Assembly: GCF_012641365.1 (NCBI RefSeq)
Contig: NZ_JABAIM010000001.1
Span: forward strand, 744,001 to 808,000
DNA: 64,000 nt
From: Leeia aquatica
GTDB taxonomy: Bacteria > Pseudomonadota > Gammaproteobacteria > Burkholderiales > Leeiaceae
Direction of reading: 5' to 3'
Shown here: one piece after another, positions 1-8,834 of the stretch
Layout: every line of letters begins with the position of its first letter
How positions within the stretch are numbered: position 1 is the stretch's first letter
Notes under the pieces: model-generated
The model's input: the letters and a program-made list of their open reading frames with translations, nothing else
Told to the model about the DNA's origin: nothing
Databases searched by the model: none
Program-made: the position numbers and the translations under genes

Positions 1-93
1 GATGCCACCCTCAGCCCGCAAAGCGTGCGGATGACGGTGACACTGGGCAAACAACAGCGCAGCTTTGACGTGGTGGTGGGGCAAGGGCGCTAG
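1..93 (+). CDS. 3' end of an upstream gene (partial)
   Basis: An open frame runs from the first base to a TAG stop and gives 30 residues ending VVVGQGR. The tail alternates short hydrophobic and polar residues, as in a beta strand. Only the C-terminus is present and no family can be assigned. The next gene starts one base after the stop, so the two are probably cotranscribed. Confidence 0.5.
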   Translation, partial: DATLSPQSVRMTVTLGKQQRSFDVVVGQGR

Positions 94-94
94 C

Positions 95-838
95 ATGGAC
101 AACACGCCCTTGATCGGCTACGTGTATGTCGGTGCAGACCGGGACGATCCGATGTCCGCCGCCGTAGTGGGCGCGCAGATCGGCAGCGGCGTGGACCAGC
201 CGCCGTATATCGTGGTAGACCACACGCTGGAGCGTACCCTGCTCACCCGCTGGCCGGGGCGGCTGTGGCGGGTGCAGGTGCTACAGTCAGCATCCGACCA
301 GCCCTTGGCCTACGCCCGCTACACCCGCGCCACGGCGGTACAGGTGCTGGAAGCCCTGCCGCTATCTTGCCTATTTGAGCATCAGGGCGACGCCGTGGTG
401 GATTTTCTCAATGGCATTCGCCTGCTCACCCCCGCCCAGAAGATGGCGCTGGCTGAGGCACAAGACCCGACCGCCCATCAGCTCTACAACCGCGTATTTG
501 ACCGCTGGCTGACACGGATGAACCCGGAATCCCAGCATCTGGGGCAGGACCACCACGGCGTGATCGCCATGGGTGGCCTCAACCCGCGCTCCCCGGTGGG
601 CAACGCCAGTTCCGTGCTGTATGACGAACTGCGCAAGCGCGCCTGTGAACTGGAAGGCGCAGCCGCCTTGGTGCTGGACGAAGACGGCGACGAATGCCTG
701 CACCCGCAATGGCACGCCGCTGCCGACACCCTGCAAAACGCCCTCTACGGCATCGCCGCCCCCGACGCCCTGCTCAGCCCGGAAGAACGCACGGTGCTGC
801 TGCGGGCGTATCGGGCAGTGGTAGGCGAGGACGGCTGA
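95..838 (+). CDS. hypothetical protein, 247 aa
   Basis: Soluble acidic protein with no signal peptide or membrane segment. I do not recognise a family. The N-terminus (GYVYVGADRDDP) and a central HLGQDHHGVIAMGG segment are the most distinctive parts. The ATG one base after the upstream stop is preferred over an earlier in-frame ATG that lies inside the upstream gene. The one-base spacing points to translational coupling. Function unknown. Confidence 0.7.
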   Translation: MDNTPLIGYVYVGADRDDPMSAAVVGAQIGSGVDQPPYIVVDHTLERTLLTRWPGRLWRVQVLQSASDQPLAYARYTRATAVQVLEALPLSCLFEHQGDAVVDFLNGIRLLTPAQKMALAEAQDPTAHQLYNRVFDRWLTRMNPESQHLGQDHHGVIAMGGLNPRSPVGNASSVLYDELRKRACELEGAAALVLDEDGDECLHPQWHAAADTLQNALYGIAAPDALLSPEERTVLLRAYRAVVGEDG

Positions 839-970
839 ACAGCGCCCCTCTGACGCGGCGGAATACGTCCGGAGGCCTGCCAGATCCGCCCTGACAACAT
901 GAGCACCACACAAGGTAGCATGGCTGTCACGACCTGGCCGTCCTGCCAGCCACGATCCCGGAGCCCCAGC

Positions 971-1420
971 ATGTACATCAGCCAGGAAACCCCTGAAGCT
1001 ACCCACGCCCGCCTGTGCCAGGTACTGGCGCAAGCCGAGCTGGTGGTTCATGAGGGGGCCTATACTTTCATGGAAACCCCAGTCTCAGCCTTCCCTCTGC
1101 ATGCGCTGGAGCACGCGCTGGCTTTTGTGCGGGATGATGCGGTATGGAGCGCCCTGATACCCTGCCAAGAGGGCGCAGATGATCCGGAAGCGTTCATTCT
1201 GTTCAGCTTCCACTTCCCACCCGGCCTCGACAATTCAGGCTTTGTCGGCTGGCTGGCCAGCCACCTTAAAGCCCGTGTCGGCACCGGCGTGATGGTGGTG
1301 TGCGGGCAAAACACCGCGCGCGGTGGCATCTTTGACTACTGGGGCGCCCCGCTTGCCGTTGGCGAGGCCGTCATTCAGGCCGTGCACCAACTGCGCGGCA
1401 ACGCAGAAGCACAGCGCTAA
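971..1420 (+). CDS. small cytoplasmic protein, possibly DUF6196 family
   Basis: A 149-residue protein beginning MYISQETPEATHARLCQVLA. The opening and the later WSALIPC and FSFHFPPGL segments resemble my memory of the uncharacterised DUF6196 family, but this assignment is from memory. The start at 971 follows a CGGAG ribosome binding site; an in-frame ATG at 899 would add a low-complexity leader and lacks one. No signal peptide. Function unknown. Confidence 0.65.
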   Translation: MYISQETPEATHARLCQVLAQAELVVHEGAYTFMETPVSAFPLHALEHALAFVRDDAVWSALIPCQEGADDPEAFILFSFHFPPGLDNSGFVGWLASHLKARVGTGVMVVCGQNTARGGIFDYWGAPLAVGEAVIQAVHQLRGNAEAQR

Positions 1421-1523
1421 CGGCGAGCCCTACCGCCGCACCTGCCCATCCAGCCAGGCGGCGCGGATCGCCCGCCCGCAAGCCACCGGGCCGATGGCGG
1501 GCTTGTCTCAGGCTGCCGCTTGC

Positions 1524-1829
1524 TCAGGCTTTGAAGGAGATCAGCACCGATCCCGGTGTCTGCTTGAAGGCCTTGAGCACGGCGCTACGGGTTTTGGCGG
1601 CGATCTCCGGCAGCGTGGCATGGGCCGGCACGCTCTCAAACGTCACCGTGACCGAGGTCAGCGTGCCATTGTGGATATTGAAAACGACAAAGGACTTCAC
1701 CCCCAACGACTGCTCCAGCTCAGTGGCCACTGCTTCAGAGTTCCTCAGCCCATCGGACAGGCTCTCCAGCGGATTGCACGCAGCCAGGGTCAACGCCAGC
1801 AGCACGGCAGCCAGGATACGAAGCATCAT
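1524..1829 (-). CDS. small lipoprotein
   Basis: The N-terminus MMLRILAAVLLALTLAAC is a classic lipoprotein signal with a lipobox ending at Cys18, so the mature protein is probably lipid-anchored to the outer membrane. The remaining 84 residues are small and probably alpha/beta, with no family I recognise. ATG 1829 has GAGAAAG seven bases upstream; a GTG two codons earlier is the alternative. Likely monocistronic. Confidence 0.7.
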   Translation of the reverse strand: MMLRILAAVLLALTLAACNPLESLSDGLRNSEAVATELEQSLGVKSFVVFNIHNGTLTSVTVTFESVPAHATLPEIAAKTRSAVLKAFKQTPGSVLISFKA

Positions 1830-2008
1830 GTTCACGCTTTCTCAAGAATCAGGGAGGGGGACGCGCGGGTCCGTAGCCGCCATGGTAACCGCCCACGGCA
1901 CAGCCAGCCATCCCCTCGCCGCAAGCAACCGTCCAGCGGAAAAACTGGAAGCCCCCCGCAGGCTGACCAACAATACAAACACCCCACCGCCCCGACAGGA
2001 GTACCCCC

Positions 2009-2377
2009 ATGAACCGCCGTATCCTGATCACCACCCTCAGCCTGATGAGTGCTACCGCAGCTTGGGCCGCCGCCCCGGCCCACGTCACCAATGGCATGCT
2101 CACCGGCCCCAACGGCATGACGCTGTACACCTTTGACAAAGATGCCGCAGGCAGCGGCAAAAGCGCCTGCAACGGCCCCTGCGCCGCCAACTGGCCACCG
2201 CTGATGGCCGCCGCCGACGCCATGACGGAAGGCGACTACAGCATCATCACCCGCGACGACGGCAGCAAGCAATGGGCCTACAAAGGCCACCCGCTGTACT
2301 ACTGGATCAAGGACCAGAAACCGGGCGACCAGACCGGCAACGGCGTCAACAACGCCTGGCACACCGCTACCCCGTGA
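2009..2377 (+). CDS. secreted COG4315-type repeat protein
   Basis: Sec signal peptide (MNRRILITTLSLMSATAAWA) followed by two copies of the secreted repeat of unknown function known from COG4315 / PF03640. The first is GMTLYTFDKDAAGSGKSACN with the following CAANWPPL; the second is WAYKGHPLYYWIKDQKPGD ending NNAWHTATP. Family members are small periplasmic or surface proteins of unknown biochemical role, often near oxidative-stress or metal genes. An AGGAG ribosome site precedes the ATG. At 122 residues the length is usual. Confidence 0.88.
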   Translation: MNRRILITTLSLMSATAAWAAAPAHVTNGMLTGPNGMTLYTFDKDAAGSGKSACNGPCAANWPPLMAAADAMTEGDYSIITRDDGSKQWAYKGHPLYYWIKDQKPGDQTGNGVNNAWHTATP

Positions 2378-2440
2378 TACGGGCAGGCAGGGCGCAGGCA
2401 CCGGCAGCGCAAGGGCTGATGGTGGCTGCGTCCTGCTGCA

Positions 2441-2866
2441 TCATGGCAAGGTTGAGCTTTCATCATGGTCCAGGGAAGGTGTCGCCTCAATGGCAGTGAT
2501 CACAGGTTCCTTATCTGCCAATATGGACACACACTCATGCCGACTAATCAGCAGGAACTCTCTTACGCAGCCTAAATGCCTGGAATAGAAATCGGGCCGC
2601 AGCGACTCCAGCGCCTTCCAGCCATTCGCATGTACTTCGAACAACCAGCCCTGCTTCAGGGAGCACTCACTCCAAAAGGCGGTTAAGTCCAACTCATCCA
2701 GCACGCGAAACCCATAATACTCATGGAATGTAACATTCACTTCCCAGTGAGGGGATAGCACATGGATAACGAGCCCATCGCTTGAAAAAGAGAGCCTTTC
2801 AATATCCAGCAGTACATCTGCTGGAAAAGGGGTCTGAACCGCGACCACTTGCACAGGACCAAGCAT
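2441..2866 (-). CDS. hypothetical protein, 141 aa
   Basis: Soluble protein with an immunity-like look: short beta-rich N-terminus (LLDIERLSFSSDGLVIHVLS), several Trp and aromatic residues, no signal peptide. No family recognised. It starts 14 bases after the preceding minus-strand gene, with a strong GAGGAGG site in that gap region, so the two form an operon. Slightly AT-richer than the region before it. Confidence 0.65.
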   Translation of the reverse strand: MLGPVQVVAVQTPFPADVLLDIERLSFSSDGLVIHVLSPHWEVNVTFHEYYGFRVLDELDLTAFWSECSLKQGWLFEVHANGWKALESLRPDFYSRHLGCVREFLLISRHECVSILADKEPVITAIEATPSLDHDESSTLP

Positions 2867-2880
2867 CAGATCGCCTCCTC

Positions 2881-3279
2881 TTAGCCCTCAACCGCCACAG
2901 TCACAGCCTGACCGGACCAGAAGGCATTCAGGGCGTGCCACGCCCGCTGACTCTCCGGCCCAAGGTAAGGCTCGAATTGGGCCGGGTCTACACCGGTATT
3001 TCCCCAGACATTCTGGATGCCTTCCAGCAACCCGATGGTTACCAGCTCTTGCACCCAGGCATCACCCTCGACATGCAGCCGCTCAATGGCCACGCCCAGT
3101 GCAGCAAAGCACGCCGCCTCTCCCGATTGCTGCAACTCAAGCAGGTGGTGGGCCAACTCTCCCATTACGATGTAAAACAGCACCTCCCCCTCATACTCCC
3201 GCAGATGCGCCTCCCACAGCGGTGCAAAGCTGGGGCAGGCTTGCAGCAGGAGGGGCATCACCTCGTGTTGTTGAATCAT
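2881..3279 (-). CDS. DUF7674-like protein
   Basis: A 132-residue protein starting MIQQHEVMPLLLQACPSF, with a helical core (ELAHHLLELQQSGE) and the stretch GLLEGIQNVW. The combination of an N-terminal PLLLQACPSF segment with a C-terminal GLLEGIQN matches my memory of the uncharacterised DUF7674 family; I could not check it. Lies 38 bases downstream of the large membrane protein gene and probably in its operon. Function unknown. Confidence 0.65.
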   Translation of the reverse strand: MIQQHEVMPLLLQACPSFAPLWEAHLREYEGEVLFYIVMGELAHHLLELQQSGEAACFAALGVAIERLHVEGDAWVQELVTIGLLEGIQNVWGNTGVDPAQFEPYLGPESQRAWHALNAFWSGQAVTVAVEG

Positions 3280-3317
3280 TTCAACCTTTGCTTAATTTAT
3301 CTGCCGGGACCAACCCA

Positions 3318-6300
3318 TTAGGCATAAGTGATCCTGACCCCTCGAGTCTCCTTGGCTTCTGCCCGTCGCGAGAAGGTCAGCTTGAGGTTAACCAAGCTCT
3401 TGGAAGTGTCTGACCCAACCACCTCAGCATAGACATACCGCCCCTCGCCATAGTCCGTAAATGTCAATTCATGGAAAGCCTCACTGGACATCAGCAGGGA
3501 TTGCCCATTTGGAATCGGGGCAACATAGACATCAATGTCATTAAAACTGCATTGGTACTCGTCGCCTGCTCCATCGCGGCGTCTTACGCGAAGATCGTCG
3601 GGTCGCTTGTAAGTGTCAACAAAATCAGCATGTTGCCAGTCCCACACCCAATCAGGGCTGGTTGCGTCACCTAGCAGCAGGATGGGTTTCTCCCCCCGCT
3701 CCGTAATATGTCTGGCTTCTTCCTTCAGCACTCTCCAATAGGTATCAGCATCTTGAGCGGTAATGTGCTTGAGGTTCGATTGCCGCAAGATATCGTTCAG
3801 TACAACGCGAGCCACCTCCTGCGCCATGACCTCAGCAAAATATTCCCCCTCATTGGAAACCGGCTGCTCCATTTGCATCACCGTGAATTCACCACGCCGC
3901 CGTTGAGTGAAGTTGATCGTGAAATCTTCCAGCGGCTCAACCGTATGTCCGACCCTGAACAGGTGCACAGGAAAATATCCGCTCTCCTTGCTAAATCCAC
4001 TTGATGAGGCCTGCCCTGCAAGCAAGAGGAGCCGCTCCTCATCAATCGGCTGAGCCACCAAAACCTCTGTGCGCAGGCGCTCCAATACCTGCTTTGCTTC
4101 GGTCAGCCCTGCCTTCACATGGTCAATCGCAGTTTGTGCTTTAATTCCAGGTCTGACGCACCCCTTCAACCAGCCAATGTGTGCCACCGGCAACTCAGGC
4201 TGCATGTCTAGTCGGTCAATCCAGTGTTTCAGACGACCACGCAGAACTTCAAGACAAGGGTAAAGCTCAAGACGAGGGTCAAGCCATACCTCCATCTGCC
4301 GCTGCAGTGCATCAGGCACGCTCCAGCCCTCTGTTGCCAGCACCGCCATCAGTGCCAATTGCGACTCTTGCAGAGACTCCACATCATCTGCCCCGGAAAA
4401 GGAATACACCCGCGAGCTGATCATATTGGGGCGTTCCATGTCCTTTACGGATGCAACAAACCCGTCCAGCCTTGCTATATAACCCTCGCGCCATGATCCG
4501 GATGCCGCAAACTGGCGTGCTTTGGCAAGCAGGTATTCTGGTGGGGACAAGTCGTCGAGCGTGCCCACCTGTTGCCCCCCGCTCTTCCACTGCTTTCCAG
4601 TCAAAAGCCCCGCGGTGATCTCGAACGCCAGTGAAGGGCTGTCTGCCTCCGCAGGTGTGGACCACACCCAGTCAAGCATCAACTCGATGCTCAGCAGGCG
4701 TATATCCGTCCAGTAGTTCCGAAGAGCAATCAGGAAGGTGTCATATTGCAAGTCAAAGTTCGCGTCTACCCCAAACCTCATGCAAAAGTCTGGCCACGCC
4801 AGCTTGAGATCTTCAATGGTGATGAATGCCGTCTTGCCATAAAGCGGGTAGAGCTCATAGTGAAAGCCTAAATTCCCGCTCCACTTGCACAACACATCAG
4901 CCAGCCATTCGGCGGCGGCTCGGTCACCACGCGACACTGCCGCAAGCAGCATCAGAGCCGTATGGTCGATATGCTTGGTTATTAGCCGCGCTTCCGTTGA
5001 ACAAACAGCCCAGCTCGGCATGGCCTTCTTTTGATACTTGGCATAGCGGATAGGCGTTGCGCGTTCCCATCCTGCCACAAAGGTAGCAAGCACTTTGTCA
5101 TAGGTACGGCTAAATGGTGGGCGTAATGCCACACCCTTGGCATGGCTATGGTCCATGTCACCTTGCTCTTCAACCCTGTCGACCCACCAGTGGCCCAAGC
5201 GAAAAAACATCATCAGTGGTAATTGCAGCAGGTGCTCACGGAGCTCAATGGGTGAAACACGCAACGCATCACAATCAAGATGCAGCAGCAGGTAGCATAA
5301 GCGCTCTAACGGGTCTGCATCTTTGCTCATGCCCTCCACGGCGGCCTCAAAGAGGCCTCGATAAACATTGCCCCACTTCACATGCAGCGCGCGCTCAAAG
5401 ATGCCTTCAATATCGGGGAGCAACGCCCAGCTGCCTTGCTCCCCGGTTTTCGTTTTGTCCAGACTGGCTGCCAGCAGCAATCTATGTAAGTCAACCAGTT
5501 CACCATACGCTCGTTCAAAACCGGCCCGATCGGCTTTATCCACCATGTTTCGTGCTTCAGCGGCCACATCTTCAATGATCGCCTGAGTTCGGATGCCAGT
5601 CCGCCCACGATACTCAGGTTGAAGTACAACGGCAGTGCGCAGCAGCCAGTGCTGCCATGCCGTTAATGCTGGGCCGTTCTCCACATAGGCAAGGCCCAGC
5701 TTGCTTTCGTACACCGTTCCCGGCACGAGCGGTAAACTGAGTAGTGGCTGTGGCTTGTGCACGCCCACACGCTCTGCTTTGTCAGCCGGTGGCCGCTTTC
5801 GTGCGTTGCGATGCCAGGATTCGACAACCCACTTTAGCAGCCAGATCCGTACATCAATCAGCCGAGCTGGCCTGTGCAGGCTAATCTCTTGCTGAAGTGC
5901 TCCTTCACGATACAACGTACTCAATAACAGATGCGGCCCAGTTGCAGCTGAACTGCCCTCATAAGAAGGAACTGAGAGCCACCCCCTCTCTATCGCCCGA
6001 GCCAGCACCTGAGAAGCGCTAAGGCGCGCAACATCCCGTGGCAAAGCCATGCCGATAGCATAACGCTGAACAACCATCTTCTGAACAACTGGTCTGAGAA
6101 ACTCTACTGTCTTGAAAAGAAAATAGATCGTCAGTGCAACATTCAGCACAAACCAAGTAGTATCAATCACCAGCCAGCCATGCAGCCGGGCCACACCCCA
6201 GTTAATAACCTCCAGATACTGGATTGCCATCACCAAGACCAACCCCAGTGAAGACAGGCCCGCCACCAACGCTCCAGAGTCCAGCAGGTATAACTGCATG

Positions 6301-6734
6301 GAGACCTCTGCTGCAGCTCGGCGCTGCAAGACAACGGCAACAAAGGAAATCACGATTGGGTAGACCAGCGCCGAAAGCGTCGCCTGAATGCTCCATACGG
6401 TGGTGAAGTGCTGTACTAGCCCCTCCAACTTCCAGCCGTACCAGAGCGGCACGAACCACGCCTTGGGAAGAAACGCCACCGAGAACATCAATGCAGTGCA
6501 TAGCCCTACCAGGCAAGCCAAAAATTGCATTGGACGCTCTCCTGCAAACAGCAGGCAGCGCTCTACTCTGGAAAACCGGTAAAGACGTCTGGTTTCGTTC
6601 TGCGCAAGCCATTCGGCCTCATCGCGCCGAGTAACCGAGTGGATGGACCAAGGTATCCGATACCAATCTCTGATCACATGGAACATGCGCTTCTTTGGCA
6701 TCTCTACATTGCAGGATAATGGATCCTTTGGCAT
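3318..6734 (-). CDS. large membrane protein of unknown function, 1138 aa
   Basis: Four hydrophobic segments near the N-terminus (about residues 70-90, 115-137, 152-176, 186-208) are followed by some 900 soluble residues, so most of the protein probably faces one side of the inner membrane. No Walker motif, nuclease motif or other catalytic signature was found by eye. The start is ambiguous: ATG 6734 and ATG 6701 lie in tandem copies of a 33-bp unit and both follow GTAGAG. The gene is AT-richer than its neighbours and leads two smaller genes on the same strand. Length and layout would suit a sensor or defence effector, but that is inference only. Confidence 0.8.
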   Translation of the reverse strand: MPKDPLSCNVEMPKKRMFHVIRDWYRIPWSIHSVTRRDEAEWLAQNETRRLYRFSRVERCLLFAGERPMQFLACLVGLCTALMFSVAFLPKAWFVPLWYGWKLEGLVQHFTTVWSIQATLSALVYPIVISFVAVVLQRRAAAEVSMQLYLLDSGALVAGLSSLGLVLVMAIQYLEVINWGVARLHGWLVIDTTWFVLNVALTIYFLFKTVEFLRPVVQKMVVQRYAIGMALPRDVARLSASQVLARAIERGWLSVPSYEGSSAATGPHLLLSTLYREGALQQEISLHRPARLIDVRIWLLKWVVESWHRNARKRPPADKAERVGVHKPQPLLSLPLVPGTVYESKLGLAYVENGPALTAWQHWLLRTAVVLQPEYRGRTGIRTQAIIEDVAAEARNMVDKADRAGFERAYGELVDLHRLLLAASLDKTKTGEQGSWALLPDIEGIFERALHVKWGNVYRGLFEAAVEGMSKDADPLERLCYLLLHLDCDALRVSPIELREHLLQLPLMMFFRLGHWWVDRVEEQGDMDHSHAKGVALRPPFSRTYDKVLATFVAGWERATPIRYAKYQKKAMPSWAVCSTEARLITKHIDHTALMLLAAVSRGDRAAAEWLADVLCKWSGNLGFHYELYPLYGKTAFITIEDLKLAWPDFCMRFGVDANFDLQYDTFLIALRNYWTDIRLLSIELMLDWVWSTPAEADSPSLAFEITAGLLTGKQWKSGGQQVGTLDDLSPPEYLLAKARQFAASGSWREGYIARLDGFVASVKDMERPNMISSRVYSFSGADDVESLQESQLALMAVLATEGWSVPDALQRQMEVWLDPRLELYPCLEVLRGRLKHWIDRLDMQPELPVAHIGWLKGCVRPGIKAQTAIDHVKAGLTEAKQVLERLRTEVLVAQPIDEERLLLLAGQASSSGFSKESGYFPVHLFRVGHTVEPLEDFTINFTQRRRGEFTVMQMEQPVSNEGEYFAEVMAQEVARVVLNDILRQSNLKHITAQDADTYWRVLKEEARHITERGEKPILLLGDATSPDWVWDWQHADFVDTYKRPDDLRVRRRDGAGDEYQCSFNDIDVYVAPIPNGQSLLMSSEAFHELTFTDYGEGRYVYAEVVGSDTSKSLVNLKLTFSRRAEAKETRGVRITYA

Positions 6735-6758
6735 CTCTACATTCTAGGATAATGGATC
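6693..6758. repeat. 33-bp tandem duplication at a gene start
   Basis: Two adjacent 33-bp copies (6693-6725 and 6726-6758) differ at two neighbouring bases. Read on the minus strand each copy carries GTAGAG-ATG-CCAAAG, so the ribosome site and start codon of the large membrane protein gene are duplicated. The unit is 11 codons long. In the upstream copy the two differing bases create an in-frame TAG; the other copy reads TGC and stays open. The result is two usable starts 33 bases apart. Confidence 0.9.
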
Positions 6759-6860
6759 CGCCATTCTAACGTCCTCCAGCGCGCTATGCGTTGAACGAAA
6801 GGGCAAGCGGCACACACACCAGCCTGCGTTGTATTAAAAAGCCACTCTCTAGATACCCCC

Positions 6861-7388
6861 CTACCCCACCAGACCCGTTTCCTTCCAATAATCATGCAGC
6901 TGGGTTTCAAGGGTGGTTTCGAGGTGTTCCAGTTCGGTGCGGATGAGTTCGGCCAGGTAGTCGATGGCGCGGCGGGAGGTGCCGCTGCGTTTGTGGATGC
7001 TGTAGGGGGTGGGGGCTTTGAGGCCGCGGAAGCGGTTGACGTGGCGGCGCACCAGCCCTTCGACGACGATGCGGTCGGTGATGCCGCAGCGTTCCATCAT
7101 CAGCTGTTCCAGCTCGGCGAAGGCGACCACGCGCTCGGCGCCCCAGGAGTAGAAGGCGAGGCAGTAGGCGAGCAGCGGGCGCTCCAGCTGGCCCACGCGG
7201 GCGAGGATGAGGGCGCTCTGGGCGTGCCAGTCCCACGCGGTGAGGGTGGCGGGCCCGGCAGGCAGCAGCTCGGCGCCGTGTTCGGTGACGACGAGGCGGG
7301 AGAGCATGTTGCGCGGCTCGATGCGGTATTCGCGGATGGCGAAGGCGAATTTGAGGGCGTGGTCAACGTCGCGGAACGGGGTGTGCAT
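6861..7388 (-). CDS. phage-type hypothetical protein (third gene of the phage operon)
   Basis: A 175-residue protein starting MHTPFRDVDHALKFAFAIRE. The middle is helical and the part around residues 130-145 (GTSRRAIDYLAELI) looks like a helix-turn-helix. Proteins with the same opening sit at the end of early phage operons and are sometimes thought to act like late antiterminators, which is only a suggestion here. ATG 7388 follows AGGAAAG at good spacing; an earlier start would extend a Pro/Ala-rich leader. Runs with DUF6475 and DUF1376 genes on one strand. Confidence 0.7.
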   Translation of the reverse strand: MHTPFRDVDHALKFAFAIREYRIEPRNMLSRLVVTEHGAELLPAGPATLTAWDWHAQSALILARVGQLERPLLAYCLAFYSWGAERVVAFAELEQLMMERCGITDRIVVEGLVRRHVNRFRGLKAPTPYSIHKRSGTSRRAIDYLAELIRTELEHLETTLETQLHDYWKETGLVG

Positions 7389-7487
7389 GGGCTTTCCTTT
7401 GGGCGCAGGGGGGCTGGCCGGCCGTGCGGTCACGGTCGGGTGCATCGGGGCGGGCGCGCTGCGCCTGCCGGGCGGTGCGTGCGGTGC

Positions 7488-8114
7488 TTAGCGGGTGTCG
7501 GGCAGCCGCAGGGTGATGCGGCTGAGCGGTAGCAGCGGCGGGCTGTTTTGGCCGTCGTGGTAGACGCGCTGGGCGCGGTGGGCGTCGCCAATCGCCAGTG
7601 GGTCGTCTCCCGCGTAGCCGTGCTGGCGGTTGTGGCTGTCGGATAGCCCTTGCAGCAGCGGCAGCCAGGCGGGGGGCTCGGCGCGCAGCCGGTAGCCGCG
7701 GTAGAGGGTTTCAAAGCGGTTGGCGAGGTAGGGCCAGTCTTGTTCGCTCACTTGGCCGAGCCGGGTCCAGCCGCCGAGGTCGGCAATGCAGAGGTGGATC
7801 AGCGGGTCGTCAAACACCACGCTGCGGTGGGTGCCGACAGAGCGCAGCGCGCGGTCGACCTTGGCCCAGGCAATCTGGGCGGCGTCCTTGCTGCCGCCTT
7901 GCAGCAGGCGCACGATGTCTGCCGGTTTCGGCAGCCACTGGCCGCCATCCGGATTGGTGCAGTGGCGGCTGAAGGCTTCGCGTACTGCCGGGTAGTCGTA
8001 AGGTCGCATGGCTTCGCTCCAGATGGCGTGGGCAAACCGGCTGAGCGGTTTGTTGTAGAAGTCGTAAACCGCGGTGAGCAGTTGGCGGAATTCGGGCTGG
8101 TGGTGGTCGTGCAT
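7488..8114 (-). CDS. DUF6475 phage protein
   Basis: 208 residues, soluble. The segments WLPKPADIVRLLQGGSKDAA, VVFDDPLIHLCIADLGGW and RFETLYRGYR match the layout of DUF6475 proteins found beside phage replication genes. The length is typical. It begins three bases after the upstream DUF1376 gene ends, so translation is coupled. Probable role in phage DNA replication or loading of a helicase, inferred from position only. Confidence 0.8.
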   Translation of the reverse strand: MHDHHQPEFRQLLTAVYDFYNKPLSRFAHAIWSEAMRPYDYPAVREAFSRHCTNPDGGQWLPKPADIVRLLQGGSKDAAQIAWAKVDRALRSVGTHRSVVFDDPLIHLCIADLGGWTRLGQVSEQDWPYLANRFETLYRGYRLRAEPPAWLPLLQGLSDSHNRQHGYAGDDPLAIGDAHRAQRVYHDGQNSPPLLPLSRITLRLPDTR

Positions 8115-8117
8115 GGT

Positions 8118-8609
8118 TTACGCCGTCCGGGTGAGCGGGGTCCACGGAGCGCTGTCCCCCCAGGGTGAGTGTGTCTGTGACGGTGACGGTGTTTCGTCTG
8201 GGTTCAGCGCTGGGTTTGCCTGATCCGGCAGCGCGGCCAGCCGTGCCAGCAGGCTATCCACGGCCAGCGGCTGCTTGCGCGGGCGGCCGCCTTTGCGTCC
8301 ATTCTGCCGGTTCTTCTCGGCAATGGCCTCGGCGCGTTCCCACTCCGCCAACAGGCGCGGCTGCACCAGGCTATCGCCCTCTTGCCGGAAGAAAGGCAGC
8401 AGCACCGGCTTCACCCGCTGCCAGCTGCGCACGCTGTAGCGGCAGATGGCGGCAAGCTGGCTATCCTGCAGCGGCAGCCGCCCGCCCTGCCGCCAGGCGG
8501 CCATCAGCAACAACAGGTAGGCGCCGTGCTGGGCGGTGCTGAGGTGGGTGGTGTCGGCCAGATAGTCGCCCACGTACAGCGGCATCCAGATATCGGTTTT
8601 CTTGCTCAT
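8118..8609 (-). CDS. DUF1376 (YdaU-like) phage replication protein
   Basis: Begins MSKKTDIWMPLYVGDYLADT, the hallmark opening of DUF1376 proteins, followed by the HLSTAQHGAYLLLLMAAW helix and a basic NRQNGRKGGRPRKQP segment near residue 95-110 that suits DNA binding. DUF1376 proteins are usually early phage genes, often in place of a replication protein O. At 163 residues it lacks the longer C-terminal region seen in many members. An AGGAA site precedes the ATG. First gene of the minus-strand phage operon. Confidence 0.85.
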   Translation of the reverse strand: MSKKTDIWMPLYVGDYLADTTHLSTAQHGAYLLLLMAAWRQGGRLPLQDSQLAAICRYSVRSWQRVKPVLLPFFRQEGDSLVQPRLLAEWERAEAIAEKNRQNGRKGGRPRKQPLAVDSLLARLAALPDQANPALNPDETPSPSQTHSPWGDSAPWTPLTRTA

Positions 8610-8640
8610 GGGCGGGGGTTCCTGATCGGTTACGGTTTCG

Positions 8641-8669
8641 ATATCTTAAGATATATTCATGAATATATC
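8641..8669. promoter_or_regulatory. operator palindromes and minus-strand phage promoter
   Basis: A perfect 20-bp palindrome, GATATATTCATGAATATATC, occupies 8650-8669 and overlaps a perfect 14-bp palindrome, ATATCTTAAGATAT, at 8641-8654. On the minus strand TTGATA and TAAGAT flank a 17-base spacer that holds the first palindrome, which fits a promoter for the DUF1376 operon covered by a repressor operator. The adjacent divergent gene is a CI-like repressor, the obvious ligand. Confidence 0.75.
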
Positions 8670-8786
8670 AAGCGATGTTTGCGAAAAAATACCGACCGCT
8701 ATATGCTGGCAACAGTCGTCTGCTGTACGGAAGAACAGGGCATCGCGCTGGACTTGCCGCCCCGGATGTGCTGCAGACCATACCCC

Positions 8787-8816
8787 TTGAAATACACCAA
8801 GGGATGTTTTTATACC
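8787..8816 (+). promoter_or_regulatory. probable promoter of the CI-like repressor gene
   Basis: TTGAAA (8787-8792) and TATACC (8811-8816) are separated by 18 bases and lead directly to the repressor gene. The spacer starts with AATACACCAAGGGA, which resembles the arm AATATATCAAGCGA at 8662-8675 beside the strong operator, so this may be a weaker site for autoregulation. The -10 is imperfect. Confidence 0.5.
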
Positions 8817-8834
8817 CATGATGGATGAGCCCCG

